Notes: generated by a model from the letters alone, not told the origin. 43,877 nucleotides of DNA from SAR86 cluster bacterium (GCA_002746215.1 NVWI01000001.1:183197-227073); one strand, 5' to 3'; positions 25,965 through 35,637 are shown, numbered from the stretch's first letter. Translations and numbers: made by a program.

Positions 25965-27074
25965 TTAAATTCGAAAATAACGTTGCTGCACAAAAGGTAG
26001 CTTACAGACCTCAACAGCTAATGATTTTTTTCTCACCAGCGCTTGTAGCTTAGTGCCAGGTTCTACAAATTCTTTTTTAATAAAGCCTATCGCAACAGGT
26101 GAACCTATTGTCGGGCCAAAGCCGCCACTGCTCACTTCTCCAATGACCTCTCCATCACTTGATAAGAGTTCGGCACCTTCACGGGCTGCAACCCTGCCAT
26201 CAATTTTTAGACCTACTCGTTTTATTGATGCACCATTTTGGATTTGCTCTAATATTTTTTTTGCTCCCAAAAAGCCGCCGACTTTACTGCCACCCTCACG
26301 ACGGCTTTTACTGATACTCCAGATCAAGCCTGCTTCAATGGGAGTAATATCTTCATTAAGTTCATGCCCATAAAGGCATAGTCCGGATTCCAAGCGTAGA
26401 GAATCTCTTGCACCTAAACCCACAGCTTCTACTTCACTGTTGGCTAAAAGTAATGTCGCTAACTTTTCTGCTTCAGCGTTTTTAACAGAGATTTCAAAAC
26501 CATCTTCACCGGTATAACCAGCGCGATTTATATAACAATTGATCCCTTCGATTGCAGCATTCATTCCCCACATAAAACCAAAACTATCAAGCCCATCAAT
26601 ATATCTAGCCATCACATCTTTTGCAGCGGGCCCCTGTAACGCCAAGAGTGCTTGATCTTCAAACACCTGAATTTCCAGGCCTTGCAAATTAGCGCGTAGA
26701 TGGCTTATATCTTTTTCTTTACAAGCCGCATTAATTACCAGAAAGAATTTATTTTCTTCTATGCGCGTAATCATTAAATCATCAATCACGCCGCCTTTTT
26801 CATTAGTCAATACAGCATAGCTTTGTTGGTTAATAGCCAATGCTTCCAGATCAACAGGCACCAACGCTTCCAAGGCTTCGACAACACCCGCACCACTAAT
26901 CATTAACTGCCCCATGTGGGAAACATCGAATAACCCCGCTTGTTCACGTGTATGCTGATGTTCTTTAATTATTCCCAAAGGATAAGAAACCGGCATGGCA
27001 TAACCAGCAAAAGGCACTAGTTTGGCACCAAGTTTTTCGTGCAAGTCATAAAGCGGGGTCTGTTTTAAATTCAC
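25965..27074 (-). CDS. gcvT: Aminomethyltransferase, T protein of glycine cleavage
   Basis: 369 residues from a GTG at 27074, with a GGAAG site about 7 bases upstream. GcvT transfers the one-carbon unit from aminomethyl-GcvH to tetrahydrofolate. Family features are TPLYDLHEKLGAKLVPFAGY at the N-terminus, GLFDVSHMGQ, ALQGPAAKDV, GYTGEDGFEI (folate-binding region) and the C-terminal VGEVSSGGFGPT and IGFIKKE segments. Length is normal. It leads a gcvT-gcvP pair. No glycine riboswitch was recognised in the 117 bases upstream, so regulation of the pair is unclear. Confidence 0.97.
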   Translation of the reverse strand: MNLKQTPLYDLHEKLGAKLVPFAGYAMPVSYPLGIIKEHQHTREQAGLFDVSHMGQLMISGAGVVEALEALVPVDLEALAINQQSYAVLTNEKGGVIDDLMITRIEENKFFLVINAACKEKDISHLRANLQGLEIQVFEDQALLALQGPAAKDVMARYIDGLDSFGFMWGMNAAIEGINCYINRAGYTGEDGFEISVKNAEAEKLATLLLANSEVEAVGLGARDSLRLESGLCLYGHELNEDITPIEAGLIWSISKSRREGGSKVGGFLGAKKILEQIQNGASIKRVGLKIDGRVAAREGAELLSSDGEVIGEVSSGGFGPTIGSPVAIGFIKKEFVEPGTKLQALVRKKSLAVEVCKLPFVQQRYFRI

Positions 27075-27191
27075 GATTATTCTTCCAAGTTTCTACTGCA
27101 GTTATTAAAAATCATTAAATATTTTAAACACAAAATACACACTACCAAAAACATTGACCGAGTCAGGTAAGCAAAAAACTTTATAAACCGA

Positions 27192-29987
27192 TTAGCGTTC
27201 CCAGGTAAAATATACTTTTACTTCTGCCTCAGCAGGCGCTGAAGCATCGGGCAAAGCTAACTGGAAGTTTAAACCTTCATTAGGGATATTGGCGCTACCA
27301 AATTGCAACATAGGGTTCATGTAAGATTCACTATCACTAAAACTACTCACACCAGCAAAAGGCGAAGCCCTATCAAGCACTAGTGTATCATTTTCAATTC
27401 TAAAAAATTGTATTCCATTATCAAAATTTTCCAATGAGAATGGTGCATCGCCAGAATGCACATTCCTTAACACCCGATCATAAAGCCGATAAGAAACACC
27501 CTCTCGACCTAGACGAATATCATAAAGAGAGCCCATCGATTTATAAACTTGTCTATCAGCGCCTGGCAGAACTTCATTGATCAGCGAAAAGCTATAGCGC
27601 AAAGGCCGACCTTGCCAATTTAAATTTTCTCCCGCTGGGCCAGCGGGAGAACCCGAATCATCACAATAACGTCGATCCGCTATACCAAGATCAACCGGGA
27701 AGTAGGCCTCACGCCGCTGAAAACACATCACATCCAGGTAAGACTGCCGCAACATCGGTTGAGCATCTTCAGTAAACTCATAAAAACGCCAACCATCTTC
27801 TTCTTTAAAATAGTTTTCTGAAACCAGCGGCAGCTCAAATTCTTGTGGGGTGGAATCCACTAACAAGAGAAAGCCATTGCCGGAACCAAACTGTGCAGGC
27901 TCATTTTGGCTCCATAGATAAGATCCGTTGTAATACCACAACAAAACTCCAGAGCGATAGGCAAAATCAACAGCCTCTATCTCACCAGTTTCAGCATTCC
28001 GGTAAAAAGAAAAACCCGGCTGCGCTAAGGCAGAATCGTAGTTATAAGCTGAGGCAAACTCCTGGTATGGATCTCGATATTCCAATAGATAAAAATGCGG
28101 GACGGCCAGGTCATGCGAACCATTACTTAAAGAGAAACCATCGACACGCCAGCCCTGAAAAGTTTGTGCTTCGAAATCATCCCTAAAACCCAGCACAGAA
28201 ATTTCAACATTATCAATCAGAGCGCCGTCTTCCACGGCCGCCATATCAGCAAAATAATGAAAGCGAAGGTCTACTGCTTCTTCTCCAGCATATTGGCTTA
28301 AATCAAAGGCTGCATGTATCCATTGCGGAATAGAACAAGGATCTACGCTGTCTTCACCAATTCGATCTTCTGCTAAAGCCACCTCCTGATCTGGCCGACA
28401 ACCCGCCGTGCTTTCTACTTTACCGTCGCCATCCATGTCACCACTGCGCCCGGTAAAGCCGGGAATTGTGCCAAAACCATCGTGCCCACGCTGTGAAGGC
28501 ATAACACTATCTGTGTCAGCAGGACTATTTTTATCTAAAGGAATTAATCTCTGATAGTTTTCTCCATCAATAGAAGCCTCTACATATAGATAATCCCAAT
28601 CAGCCTCAATGGTAAACCATGCATCCAGCTCCAATATAACGTCTTGATCCACTACATCACTCAGATCAAACCGCCTTGAGAGGGTATTATTTAAGTCGTT
28701 TCCTTGCCCAGTGTATGCAGCTTGCAGGCCATTATTTGGCGCCAATGGCCCCATCCTTAATTCTCTTATTTTCGGCGGCAGGATCACCATCGCAGCATCG
28801 CAGACTCCCTCAGCGTTGCTGTCATCAATGTTTCCGCTCCAGTCATTCATGGTTTTCAAGTAAAGTGACTGCACTTTACTGCCACCTGTCATTGTTGGCT
28901 CAATGACACAAGGTTTAGCCCAACCTAGAACCATTCTTGACCAAATGCTCATTTCCTGCGGAACCGGGCTTGCCGTTGAGCTCATTACATCCCAAGAGGC
29001 TGTCGAATTACTGGTCTGGCTGGCATAAATATCCGGTAAGCCAATGGAATGCCCAAATTCATGAATAAAGGTAGATACTTCGGTATATTCAGACTGCATG
29101 TTGTAGTCATAAACCCAAAGTCCTGGCTTTAACTCAACCCCGCCTCGGCGATTAACAAAGCCTTCCACCTCTGGGCCTTTGCCATTGTTTTTAGTCAATG
29201 AAAAGCGGTGCGGCCAGATGCGCTGCGCACATTCCTGCTCCTCAGGACTCAAGGCCTCATAGAGGTCGCCCGGTGCATTAGGGGTAAATTTCTGATTTAG
29301 GCTAAACAGGCTCTGACAAGACGATTGTCCTCTGCCCGCAAACACCAACACAAAATGATCTATGTAACCGTCACGCTCGTTGTAGACACCATCGCCGTCA
29401 TAGTCCATCGGATCCCAAACATCAAAGTCCTCCCAGGGAAAGTCTGGTTGCTGCTCATAAGCTTGCAGCAGAACATCTTCGACCAGAATTTCTGCCCTGG
29501 AATCATTGCGCCATTGACCGTCTGAGTTTTGTACAGGCTTGCCGTAATAGTCTGATGGCTGATCGACAGTAACCATAGGGAAAATCTCCCCGCTTACTAA
29601 AAACTGCCCTTTCGACTGGTGGTAGTAGTAGTGAGTTAATGTGCCTGGCTCGGGATTTTGCAAATCTTCGTCAAATAGCAGTTCATCGAAATAGGCTTGA
29701 TTTTTACTATCAGCATTGGCTTCCCCTGAATAACGATCAAAGCCTTTATCCGCGTAAGTCACAGGGATAATCAGCATACGATGAGGGCTTTCAGCCGTAC
29801 TAAAGACTGGCGGTATAGCATCAGATTTAATCTGTGGATTGCCCAGCTCATCCAGCTCAAAATTTTCCAAGCTCTCAATCATCTCAAGATTTATCTGATT
29901 TTGTGCCTGATTTTGTGCCTGATTTTGTGCAACTACGGGAAAGGGCAGCACAAGAAGGATAAGGGCAATTACGCTGAAATAATGCAA
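27192..29987 (-). CDS. Secreted M6-family metalloprotease (immune inhibitor A-like)
   Basis: 931 residues with a signal peptide (cleavage after VVA, residue 20). A short NQAQ repeat and a propeptide precede the M6 peptidase domain (about 65-360). H309-E310-F-G-H313 is followed by SIGLPD, giving the third ligand Asp319, with a downstream Met-turn SWDVMSS (332-338). An EF-hand-like Asp-rich loop, DYDGDGVYNERDG (about 195-207), probably binds calcium. The remaining 550 residues are beta-rich, including MAM/discoidin-like jelly-roll parts (DNVEISVLGFRDDFE) as in InhA proteins. It is likely an extracellular protein-degrading enzyme. It forms a single-gene unit, divergent from the TPR gene at 30305. 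Confidence 0.92.
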   Translation of the reverse strand: MHYFSVIALILLVLPFPVVAQNQAQNQAQNQINLEMIESLENFELDELGNPQIKSDAIPPVFSTAESPHRMLIIPVTYADKGFDRYSGEANADSKNQAYFDELLFDEDLQNPEPGTLTHYYYHQSKGQFLVSGEIFPMVTVDQPSDYYGKPVQNSDGQWRNDSRAEILVEDVLLQAYEQQPDFPWEDFDVWDPMDYDGDGVYNERDGYIDHFVLVFAGRGQSSCQSLFSLNQKFTPNAPGDLYEALSPEEQECAQRIWPHRFSLTKNNGKGPEVEGFVNRRGGVELKPGLWVYDYNMQSEYTEVSTFIHEFGHSIGLPDIYASQTSNSTASWDVMSSTASPVPQEMSIWSRMVLGWAKPCVIEPTMTGGSKVQSLYLKTMNDWSGNIDDSNAEGVCDAAMVILPPKIRELRMGPLAPNNGLQAAYTGQGNDLNNTLSRRFDLSDVVDQDVILELDAWFTIEADWDYLYVEASIDGENYQRLIPLDKNSPADTDSVMPSQRGHDGFGTIPGFTGRSGDMDGDGKVESTAGCRPDQEVALAEDRIGEDSVDPCSIPQWIHAAFDLSQYAGEEAVDLRFHYFADMAAVEDGALIDNVEISVLGFRDDFEAQTFQGWRVDGFSLSNGSHDLAVPHFYLLEYRDPYQEFASAYNYDSALAQPGFSFYRNAETGEIEAVDFAYRSGVLLWYYNGSYLWSQNEPAQFGSGNGFLLLVDSTPQEFELPLVSENYFKEEDGWRFYEFTEDAQPMLRQSYLDVMCFQRREAYFPVDLGIADRRYCDDSGSPAGPAGENLNWQGRPLRYSFSLINEVLPGADRQVYKSMGSLYDIRLGREGVSYRLYDRVLRNVHSGDAPFSLENFDNGIQFFRIENDTLVLDRASPFAGVSSFSDSESYMNPMLQFGSANIPNEGLNFQLALPDASAPAEAEVKVYFTWER
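29895..29930. repeat. In-frame 12-bp tandem repeat in the M6 protease gene
   Basis: The unit CTGATTTTGTGC is repeated exactly three times and encodes Q-N-Q-A repeats immediately after the predicted signal-peptide cleavage site. The number of copies could change without frameshift. Confidence 0.85.
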
Positions 29988-30304
29988 ATTAGTAAAACCT
30001 GATTAATGTTTGAATACCCGAGTGATCTTACTAAATGCATGCGGCCTGAACAAACCAGAACAGTGTTTTTTATTAATTTTATATTTTTTGCTAACGGACC
30101 TGACTAACCTTTCAAGCTATTACTGCAAAACTGAAGTACCTGGTACTTATTACTACTATTGAAATTTCTACACTGTAATTCCAGGCTATATGCAGAAAAA
30201 ACCATAAAGCAATTTACGCTACTATATGCTACAACCAATTACACTGGTTGTAACAAAAGCTATCTCATATGATCCCTAAGTATAAAATTTACCCTTAAAA
30301 TAAG
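29988..30304. other. 317-base intergenic region between divergent M6 protease and TPR genes
   Basis: This A+T-rich region must hold both divergent promoters. A TATAAA at 30281 is a possible -10 box for the TPR gene, but no good -35 box lies 17 bases upstream; instead a perfect palindrome ends 28 bases before it, a position suited to an activator site. No RNA gene was seen. Confidence 0.5.
30230..30252. promoter_or_regulatory. Operator-like palindrome upstream of the TPR gene
   Basis: TACAACCA (30230-30237) and TGGTTGTA (30245-30252) are perfect inverted repeats around ATTACAC. This size and symmetry resemble a dimeric regulator site. The cognate regulator is not known. Confidence 0.4.
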
Positions 30305-31900
30305 ATGCTTCATTCTAAAATTTCTGCTTACAAGGTTTTACTGACGCTAAGCTTGAGCTTAACGCCTACCTTTGCGTGGAGTCAGGAAGAATCGACCACC
30401 CCAACCATCGATGAAGAAAACGATGAAGCAGTCCTTCAGGGCGCTGATCAAAACGACAATGTAGACCTGCTTCCTTTAGCCTTAGCACCTTTAATTTTTG
30501 ATCCTGTATTGCTTCAAACTATTGAGCTCTCTGAAATTGACGAGAACGGAGAGCCCCGGTTTAGCACTATCGAACTCTCTTCGTTACCTTCGATATCTAG
30601 CTTCCCACCCTCAAACAGCCTTGATAGCTTTCCTGTTGATCCCAGCTTGTTAAATTCCTCCTTAACTCAATTTCAGGAAAGCATCCTGCAATTTGAGCTT
30701 GAGGGCGGTGTTTATGATTATCGCTTAAGTGAGTTATACCTTGGCATAGGCAACACCTACCAACAACTGGGTGAAACCCGGCTTGCTATTGATGCCTTCA
30801 GCGAAGCCTTACAACTCAGCAGGATAAATAATGGACTATTTACCGAAGGCCAACTGCCCATTGTCGAAGAGCTTGTAGAAAGCTATTTAAATTTGGGAGA
30901 TCTCGCTTCCGCCAACACAAACCAAGAATATTTATTTTACGTTAAACAAAAAATATACGGCGCGGCCACGCCTGTAATTCTAAATGGGCTCCTGGAATAT
31001 GCCGACTGGAATCTGCATGCTGCTAGCCTCAGCATGGGTTATATTCCAAACTTTCAGTCTTTATATTTCCGCACTAGCTCTTTCAATGAGTTTAATTTTA
31101 ATCAGTCCGGACAAGTTAAAAATTTGCTATCTGCTGCAGTTTTTGCTTACTCGCAAGCTATTATTATGCAACACAGTTTAGAGGAAAAGTTTAATGAGGC
31201 GCCATCTTTAGCGGAATCAATTGAATTAAAAAACAGTTTAAACTTTTCAGAAGAAGACTTTGATATTCCAGACACCGAACAAAAACTCGCCTATACCTAT
31301 TTCTTACAATACCACTTTGACCGAAGCAATATTCGTGTCAACGCCTTTGGAGAGGCGCCGACTAATTACCTCATTGATAGCGACAACAAAGGCAGAGCGG
31401 CCTTAGAGAGACGTTATGTTTATTTGCAAAACTCTGACAGCCCCGCTCTTGATGTGATTCTGGCCTTATTAGATATTGCTGACTGGCTTTTATTTTTTGA
31501 ACGATGGTCTTCTGCTGAAAATCTTTATGTCCAGGCATTTAACCTCATGGAGTCAAACGGGATAGAAAAAGTTAAAGGGCTCGTCTATCCCGACTTGCCT
31601 ACTTATATTCCAAGTTTTTTAAGCGCTCTTTATACTCGGGAAAGTAATCGTCTATCACCAGAGGAGGTATTGCAATATGAGGGTTATATTGATGTTAGCT
31701 TTAAGCTTGGCCGTTTTGCACGACCCAATGCAATAAGAATAATAGCTAAATCCGAAGGCACAAATGAAGCAACAGAAAGAACCTTAATCCAGAAGTTAAG
31801 ATATTCTGCTTACCGCTTACAACTTGAAGATCAAACTGAATATTCCGACAATACTTTTTTAGTCCGATACTATTATACCGCTCAACGTCCCGAAGCTTGA
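30305..31900 (+). CDS. Exported tetratricopeptide-repeat protein of unknown function
   Basis: 531 residues with a signal peptide (hydrophobic 10-24, cleavage near AWS-Q). An acidic, Pro-rich linker (about 28-125) leads to TPR-like helical pairs (about 136-220; LSELYLGIGNTYQQLGETRL, AIDAFSEALQL). A longer helical region has a second TPR-like pair near 385-415 (LLDIADWLLFFERWSSAENL). The last 80 residues are strand-rich (PNAIRIIAK, FLVRYYYTAQRP), resembling a TonB-C-like fold (weak). I do not recognise a specific family. It is a single-gene unit ended by a strong hairpin. The ribosome-binding site is weak. Confidence 0.75.
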   Translation: MLHSKISAYKVLLTLSLSLTPTFAWSQEESTTPTIDEENDEAVLQGADQNDNVDLLPLALAPLIFDPVLLQTIELSEIDENGEPRFSTIELSSLPSISSFPPSNSLDSFPVDPSLLNSSLTQFQESILQFELEGGVYDYRLSELYLGIGNTYQQLGETRLAIDAFSEALQLSRINNGLFTEGQLPIVEELVESYLNLGDLASANTNQEYLFYVKQKIYGAATPVILNGLLEYADWNLHAASLSMGYIPNFQSLYFRTSSFNEFNFNQSGQVKNLLSAAVFAYSQAIIMQHSLEEKFNEAPSLAESIELKNSLNFSEEDFDIPDTEQKLAYTYFLQYHFDRSNIRVNAFGEAPTNYLIDSDNKGRAALERRYVYLQNSDSPALDVILALLDIADWLLFFERWSSAENLYVQAFNLMESNGIEKVKGLVYPDLPTYIPSFLSALYTRESNRLSPEEVLQYEGYIDVSFKLGRFARPNAIRIIAKSEGTNEATERTLIQKLRYSAYRLQLEDQTEYSDNTFLVRYYYTAQRPEA

Positions 31901-31933
31901 TGCGCACAATAAGAAGTTTGATGCACGCAATAA

Positions 31934-31958
31934 AAAGGCCAACGCTATGCTGGCCTTT
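31934..31958. terminator. Bidirectional terminator between TPR and IorB-like genes
   Basis: AAAGGCCA (31934-31941) and TGGCCTTT (31951-31958) form a perfect stem with a 9-base loop. It has a T-rich tail on the plus strand (TTTATTATT) and an A-run before it that gives T's on the minus strand. It lies between convergent genes. Confidence 0.85.
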
Positions 31959-31995
31959 ATTATTGTTAACTTGCTAGACCAACATCCTCTTCGAA

Positions 31996-34320
31996 TTAAA
32001 CCAGCGTATAACCTAATTCAGACAAGGGTGTTTTTCTGACACGTTCACCCGAAGCACTATAAATGGCATTAGCAATGGCAGATAAAGCGGGTGGAAGTGC
32101 CGGCTCACCAGAACCCGTTGGGGCTACATCCATTGGTTCCAAAAAGTGCGCATCAACTTCTGGAGCTTTAGACATTCTTAATAAGGGGTATTGATGGAAG
32201 TTATTCTGCTCAATAACTGCGCCTTCAAATGAAATCTTAGCGTACATAAGCTGGCTCAAACCATCCAGCACACTGCCCTGAACTTGACTCTCTGCGCCGT
32301 TTAAATTGTGGATAAAGCCAAAATCTGCAACTGACCAGATTTTATGTACCGTCATTTCTTTCTCAGCGTTAACACTGACATCTGCGACTTGTGCAACATA
32401 ACCGCTATGCGAATAATAAAAAGCTAATCCCAGTGCTCGGCCTTCAGGCATCGCTCTGCCCCATTCGGCACGATCTGTTACGGTATAAATTACGTTTCTA
32501 GCACGCTCATTGCTAAATGCCACTGGCGGTGGAAAACCTGGCGCACCAGGAGGAGCCACTATATCTTCAGCATCAAGTAAATCCAGCAGGAAATCCCGGT
32601 AATCTGTTCCCGCGGCTTCAGCAACTTCATGCAAGAAGCTTTGGAAAGTAAAACCATAAGCATTAGAGCCCGGCGCACGCATATAGCCAGTAGGGATAGC
32701 TGCTGGCTGTAAGGTTTGGGTAACCTTTACATTCTCTACATGCTGCATTGGCAAAATATCTGTTCCTAGCTCCGCCGCCATCAATGGCGCTTCTGCCTCC
32801 GCGTTTTCTGACACCGTAATAAAATGATCGGTAAAACCAATCATCTTGCCGTCTTCGTCAAGCGCCGCTTTATATGAATGGAATCCGCCGGGACGATAAA
32901 AGTCATTAGCCATATCGTCTTCACGAGTCCATTGCAATTTAATAGGCGTGCCTTCCATGCGTTTAGCGATAGCCGTAAGCTCATACATGAAATCACTAAA
33001 TAGACGACGCCCAAAGCCTCCACCTATTCTGGTTTGATTTATCACAACGTTTTCAGCCGGAATTCCAGCAATTGCCGCTACACCAGCCGCTCCATTTTGA
33101 GGTGCCTGGCTTGGCGCCCATAGCTCTATGCGCCCATTTTCGTAAAGCCCGGTACAATTTTGCGGTTCAAGATTGACATGCGAGTGGTAAGGAAATTCAT
33201 AGAAGCTTTCGACAACCTGTGACGCGTTAGCAAAAGCGGCGTCTACATCCCCGCTATTCAAAAGCGCCATTGGGCCATCCTGATCGGCAATACGAGTAGC
33301 ATTTTCAACAAGATCACTCCAACTGGCAGCAGTATCTACAGTAGCATTATTCCAGACTACCTCCAGCTCCTGCCTGGCTTTCATCGCGGCCCAAGTTGAG
33401 TTTGCAACTATCGCCACACCGCCCAAATGACCTTGCCCATCAAGCCCAGGAATAAAAAGGCTTCCAGCTGGATCAATAATGAAAGCGTCTATTACGCCAT
33501 TCAGTGATTTAATATGAGCCGCATTAAAAGAGGTGGCAGTTCCACCTATAGCGGGGCTCTTTGTATAAATAGCGTATGCCATGCCTGGACGCTGCTGGTC
33601 AATCCCAAATAAAGGTTTGCCCGTTACAAGCTCGTGATTTTCAACACCGGAATAACGTTTCCCTAACAAGGTAAATTCAGAGGGGTCTTTTAAACTGAGC
33701 GCTTCTACAGCAGGTATTGGCATCGTGGCTGCCAGCTCAGCAAACTCTCCATAGCTGTATTCATCACCCGTTGATGTATGAATAACTTTGGATTCGCTGG
33801 TTCTTAATTCGCCAATTGGCACATAAAGTTGTTGCGCCGCCGCCGCTAAAATCATCAGCCTCGCGGTAGCACCAGCCTGGCGCATAGGCATCCAATTCAT
33901 AGGCGTCGATAAGGAGCCGCCCGCAAGTTGCAGGCCATATTTAGAAAAATCTATATCGGCTTGAACAACATCCACATCTTCCCAACGCACATCAAGCTCT
34001 TCAGCAATAATCAATGGCAGCCCGGTTCTAATACCCTGTCCGCATTCCGGATTTTTTGAGAAAATATTAATACGCCCATTACTTTGAATTTGTACATAAG
34101 GGCTCAACTCAACCGACCCTTCAGTAAGGGATTGAGCATTGGCTTGCTTAGAACCCATACCCAAACCAAGAACCAGTCCGCCACCGGCAATACCAGAAAC
34201 CTTAAAAAACTGCCTTCTATTAAGGCCTGTTATGTTGGCGTTATCTTGCTCGGAATGCTCTGACCTTTTAGGCCCTGTATTAACAAAAGTTGACTGTTTT
34301 GAAGATAAATAAGGCTTCAT
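31996..34320 (-). CDS. Molybdopterin-binding subunit of a xanthine-oxidase-family dehydrogenase (IorB-like)
   Basis: 774 residues of the molybdenum-cofactor subunit of isoquinoline 1-oxidoreductase/aldehyde-dehydrogenase type enzymes. A twin-arginine signal (N-R35-R36-Q-F-F-K followed by a Gly-rich hydrophobic stretch to about 57) indicates TAT export. Mo-site motifs are visible: IGGGFGRR (about 440), the MRAPGS loop, and the C-terminal GSGEPALPP with the catalytic Glu. It hydroxylates N-heterocycles or aldehydes in the periplasm, with the small Fe-S subunit IorA (upstream at 34867-34361, 40-base gap). No cytochrome c subunit and no XdhC-like maturation gene lies adjacent. Substrate unknown. 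Confidence 0.93.
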   Translation of the reverse strand: MKPYLSSKQSTFVNTGPKRSEHSEQDNANITGLNRRQFFKVSGIAGGGLVLGLGMGSKQANAQSLTEGSVELSPYVQIQSNGRINIFSKNPECGQGIRTGLPLIIAEELDVRWEDVDVVQADIDFSKYGLQLAGGSLSTPMNWMPMRQAGATARLMILAAAAQQLYVPIGELRTSESKVIHTSTGDEYSYGEFAELAATMPIPAVEALSLKDPSEFTLLGKRYSGVENHELVTGKPLFGIDQQRPGMAYAIYTKSPAIGGTATSFNAAHIKSLNGVIDAFIIDPAGSLFIPGLDGQGHLGGVAIVANSTWAAMKARQELEVVWNNATVDTAASWSDLVENATRIADQDGPMALLNSGDVDAAFANASQVVESFYEFPYHSHVNLEPQNCTGLYENGRIELWAPSQAPQNGAAGVAAIAGIPAENVVINQTRIGGGFGRRLFSDFMYELTAIAKRMEGTPIKLQWTREDDMANDFYRPGGFHSYKAALDEDGKMIGFTDHFITVSENAEAEAPLMAAELGTDILPMQHVENVKVTQTLQPAAIPTGYMRAPGSNAYGFTFQSFLHEVAEAAGTDYRDFLLDLLDAEDIVAPPGAPGFPPPVAFSNERARNVIYTVTDRAEWGRAMPEGRALGLAFYYSHSGYVAQVADVSVNAEKEMTVHKIWSVADFGFIHNLNGAESQVQGSVLDGLSQLMYAKISFEGAVIEQNNFHQYPLLRMSKAPEVDAHFLEPMDVAPTGSGEPALPPALSAIANAIYSASGERVRKTPLSELGYTLV

Positions 34321-34360
34321 AGGCTCTCACCAAAATTAGATAGTAGTAATTAAATTTTAT

Positions 34361-34867
34361 TTATACTGTTTCAGACTGACTGGTAGCATCATAAAATGCT
34401 GTGCCTGACATCGACTGAGCAGCAGATTTAATGGCTGCTTTAATACGAATATACGTCGCACATCGGCAAATATTGCCAGACATTGCAGCATCAATTTCAG
34501 CATCATTGGGGTTTGAATTATTCCGTAACAATGCCGTTGCGCTCATGATTTGACCTGCCTGGCAGTAGCCACATTGCGGCACATCAATTTCAACCCAGGC
34601 TTGTTGCACGGGGTTTAACGTGCCATCGGCACTCGCTAAACCCTCAATGGTGGTAATCTGCTGATTTTCCAAAGTCCCAACAGGAATCTGGCAAGACCGA
34701 ACCGGAGCGCCATCTAGATGCACTGTACAGGCACCACATTGGGCTATCCCGCAGCCATACTTAGTGCCTACCAGGCCAAGCTCATCTCTCAACACCCAAA
34801 GCAAAGGCGTCGATGGATCAATTTCACCGATATCCATGGATTGACCATTAATATTTAAAGTAGCCAT
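34361..34867 (-). CDS. [2Fe-2S] subunit of the IorAB-type dehydrogenase
   Basis: 168 residues from the ATG at 34867 ([10 protein letters not shown]...), chosen because it begins the ferredoxin fold and has an AGAGA site about 6 bases upstream; a longer start would add an unrelated leader. The N-terminal plant-type [2Fe-2S] motif is [17 protein letters not shown] (C-x4-C-x2-C), with a fourth Cys after it. The C-terminal four-helix [2Fe-2S] domain shows QCGYCQAGQ and [11 protein letters not shown]. It passes electrons from the Mo site of the IorB-like partner (31996-34320). Length and motif order are normal. No signal peptide, so it may be exported by hitchhiking on the TAT signal of IorB. Confidence 0.94.
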   Translation of the reverse strand: MATLNINGQSMDIGEIDPSTPLLWVLRDELGLVGTKYGCGIAQCGACTVHLDGAPVRSCQIPVGTLENQQITTIEGLASADGTLNPVQQAWVEIDVPQCGYCQAGQIMSATALLRNNSNPNDAEIDAAMSGNICRCATYIRIKAAIKSAAQSMSGTAFYDATSQSETV

Positions 34868-35041
34868 AGCAAATCTCTTTTTTACGTTTTTTATTGAGTT
34901 TAAATTTGAACAACAGGTTATAAGAGTGCATTCAATCTTGCTGCTCAAACTAAACTACCTATGCCTAAGAATCAAGATTAAATACATTTAAAACTTTGTA
35001 TTTCATGCCTTTTTGCTTGAGTTTCGGTATGCTGCGCAGGC

Positions 35042-35620
35042 ATGAAATCCAGTGTATTTAACACGCCTGTTATTAACTCTATTTTCAGAGGGCTAGCAAA
35101 ATTAGGCTTATCCTTGAGTGGCTGGAAGGTCATTCCTCCGCCTGATATCAAGCCCCCTTTTGTTGTAATTGGCGCACCACATACCAGTAACTGGGATTTT
35201 CTCTTAATGCTCGCGGCTGTATTTCTGACCCGCATGGATGTCAAGTGGATGGGGAAAAACAGCCTATTCCTGCCAATTTTTGGCGGTATATTGCGTTGGT
35301 TCGGCGGCATACCAATAGACCGTAGCCAAAGTCACAGTGTCGTTCAGCAAATGGTGACAGAGTTTCAATCCAGCCCCTCACTCAGTCTTATCATCGCTCC
35401 CGAAGGCACCAGAAAAAAAGTCAGCCAATGGAAGAGCGGCTTTTATCATATTGCTCATCAAGCCGGCGTACCAATCATGTTAGGTGTGATTGATGCTGAA
35501 GCTAAAGAAGTGCGTTTTGCCGGTTTTTTTAAGGCCAGCGGCAACTATGAAGAAGACCTACCTTTGATACTAGAGCACTACCATGGAACAAAAGGGATTA
35601 TTCCTAAAAATAGCTTATAA
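35042..35620 (+). CDS. PlsC-family 1-acyl-glycerol-3-phosphate acyltransferase-like protein
   Basis: 192 residues of the lysophospholipid acyltransferase superfamily. The catalytic HX4D box is H-T-S-N-W-D (about 46-51, in GAPHTSNWDF). Block II is GGIPIDRS (about 97-104), and block III is IAPEGTRKK (about 117-125). A hydrophobic segment (about 52-63) between them is the usual membrane contact. Acyltransferases of this compact type acylate lysophosphatidic acid or related lipids at the inner membrane. Ribosome-binding site weak. It is divergent from iorAB and ends in a bidirectional terminator before sodB. Confidence 0.9.
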   Translation: MKSSVFNTPVINSIFRGLAKLGLSLSGWKVIPPPDIKPPFVVIGAPHTSNWDFLLMLAAVFLTRMDVKWMGKNSLFLPIFGGILRWFGGIPIDRSQSHSVVQQMVTEFQSSPSLSLIIAPEGTRKKVSQWKSGFYHIAHQAGVPIMLGVIDAEAKEVRFAGFFKASGNYEEDLPLILEHYHGTKGIIPKNSL

Positions 35621-35637
35621 TCCCCTATCTCCCATAA

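Noticed and set aside
27075-27191. Possible glycine riboswitch upstream of gcvT
   Set aside because: The conserved G-rich aptamer blocks of glycine riboswitches were not found in this A+T-rich leader.
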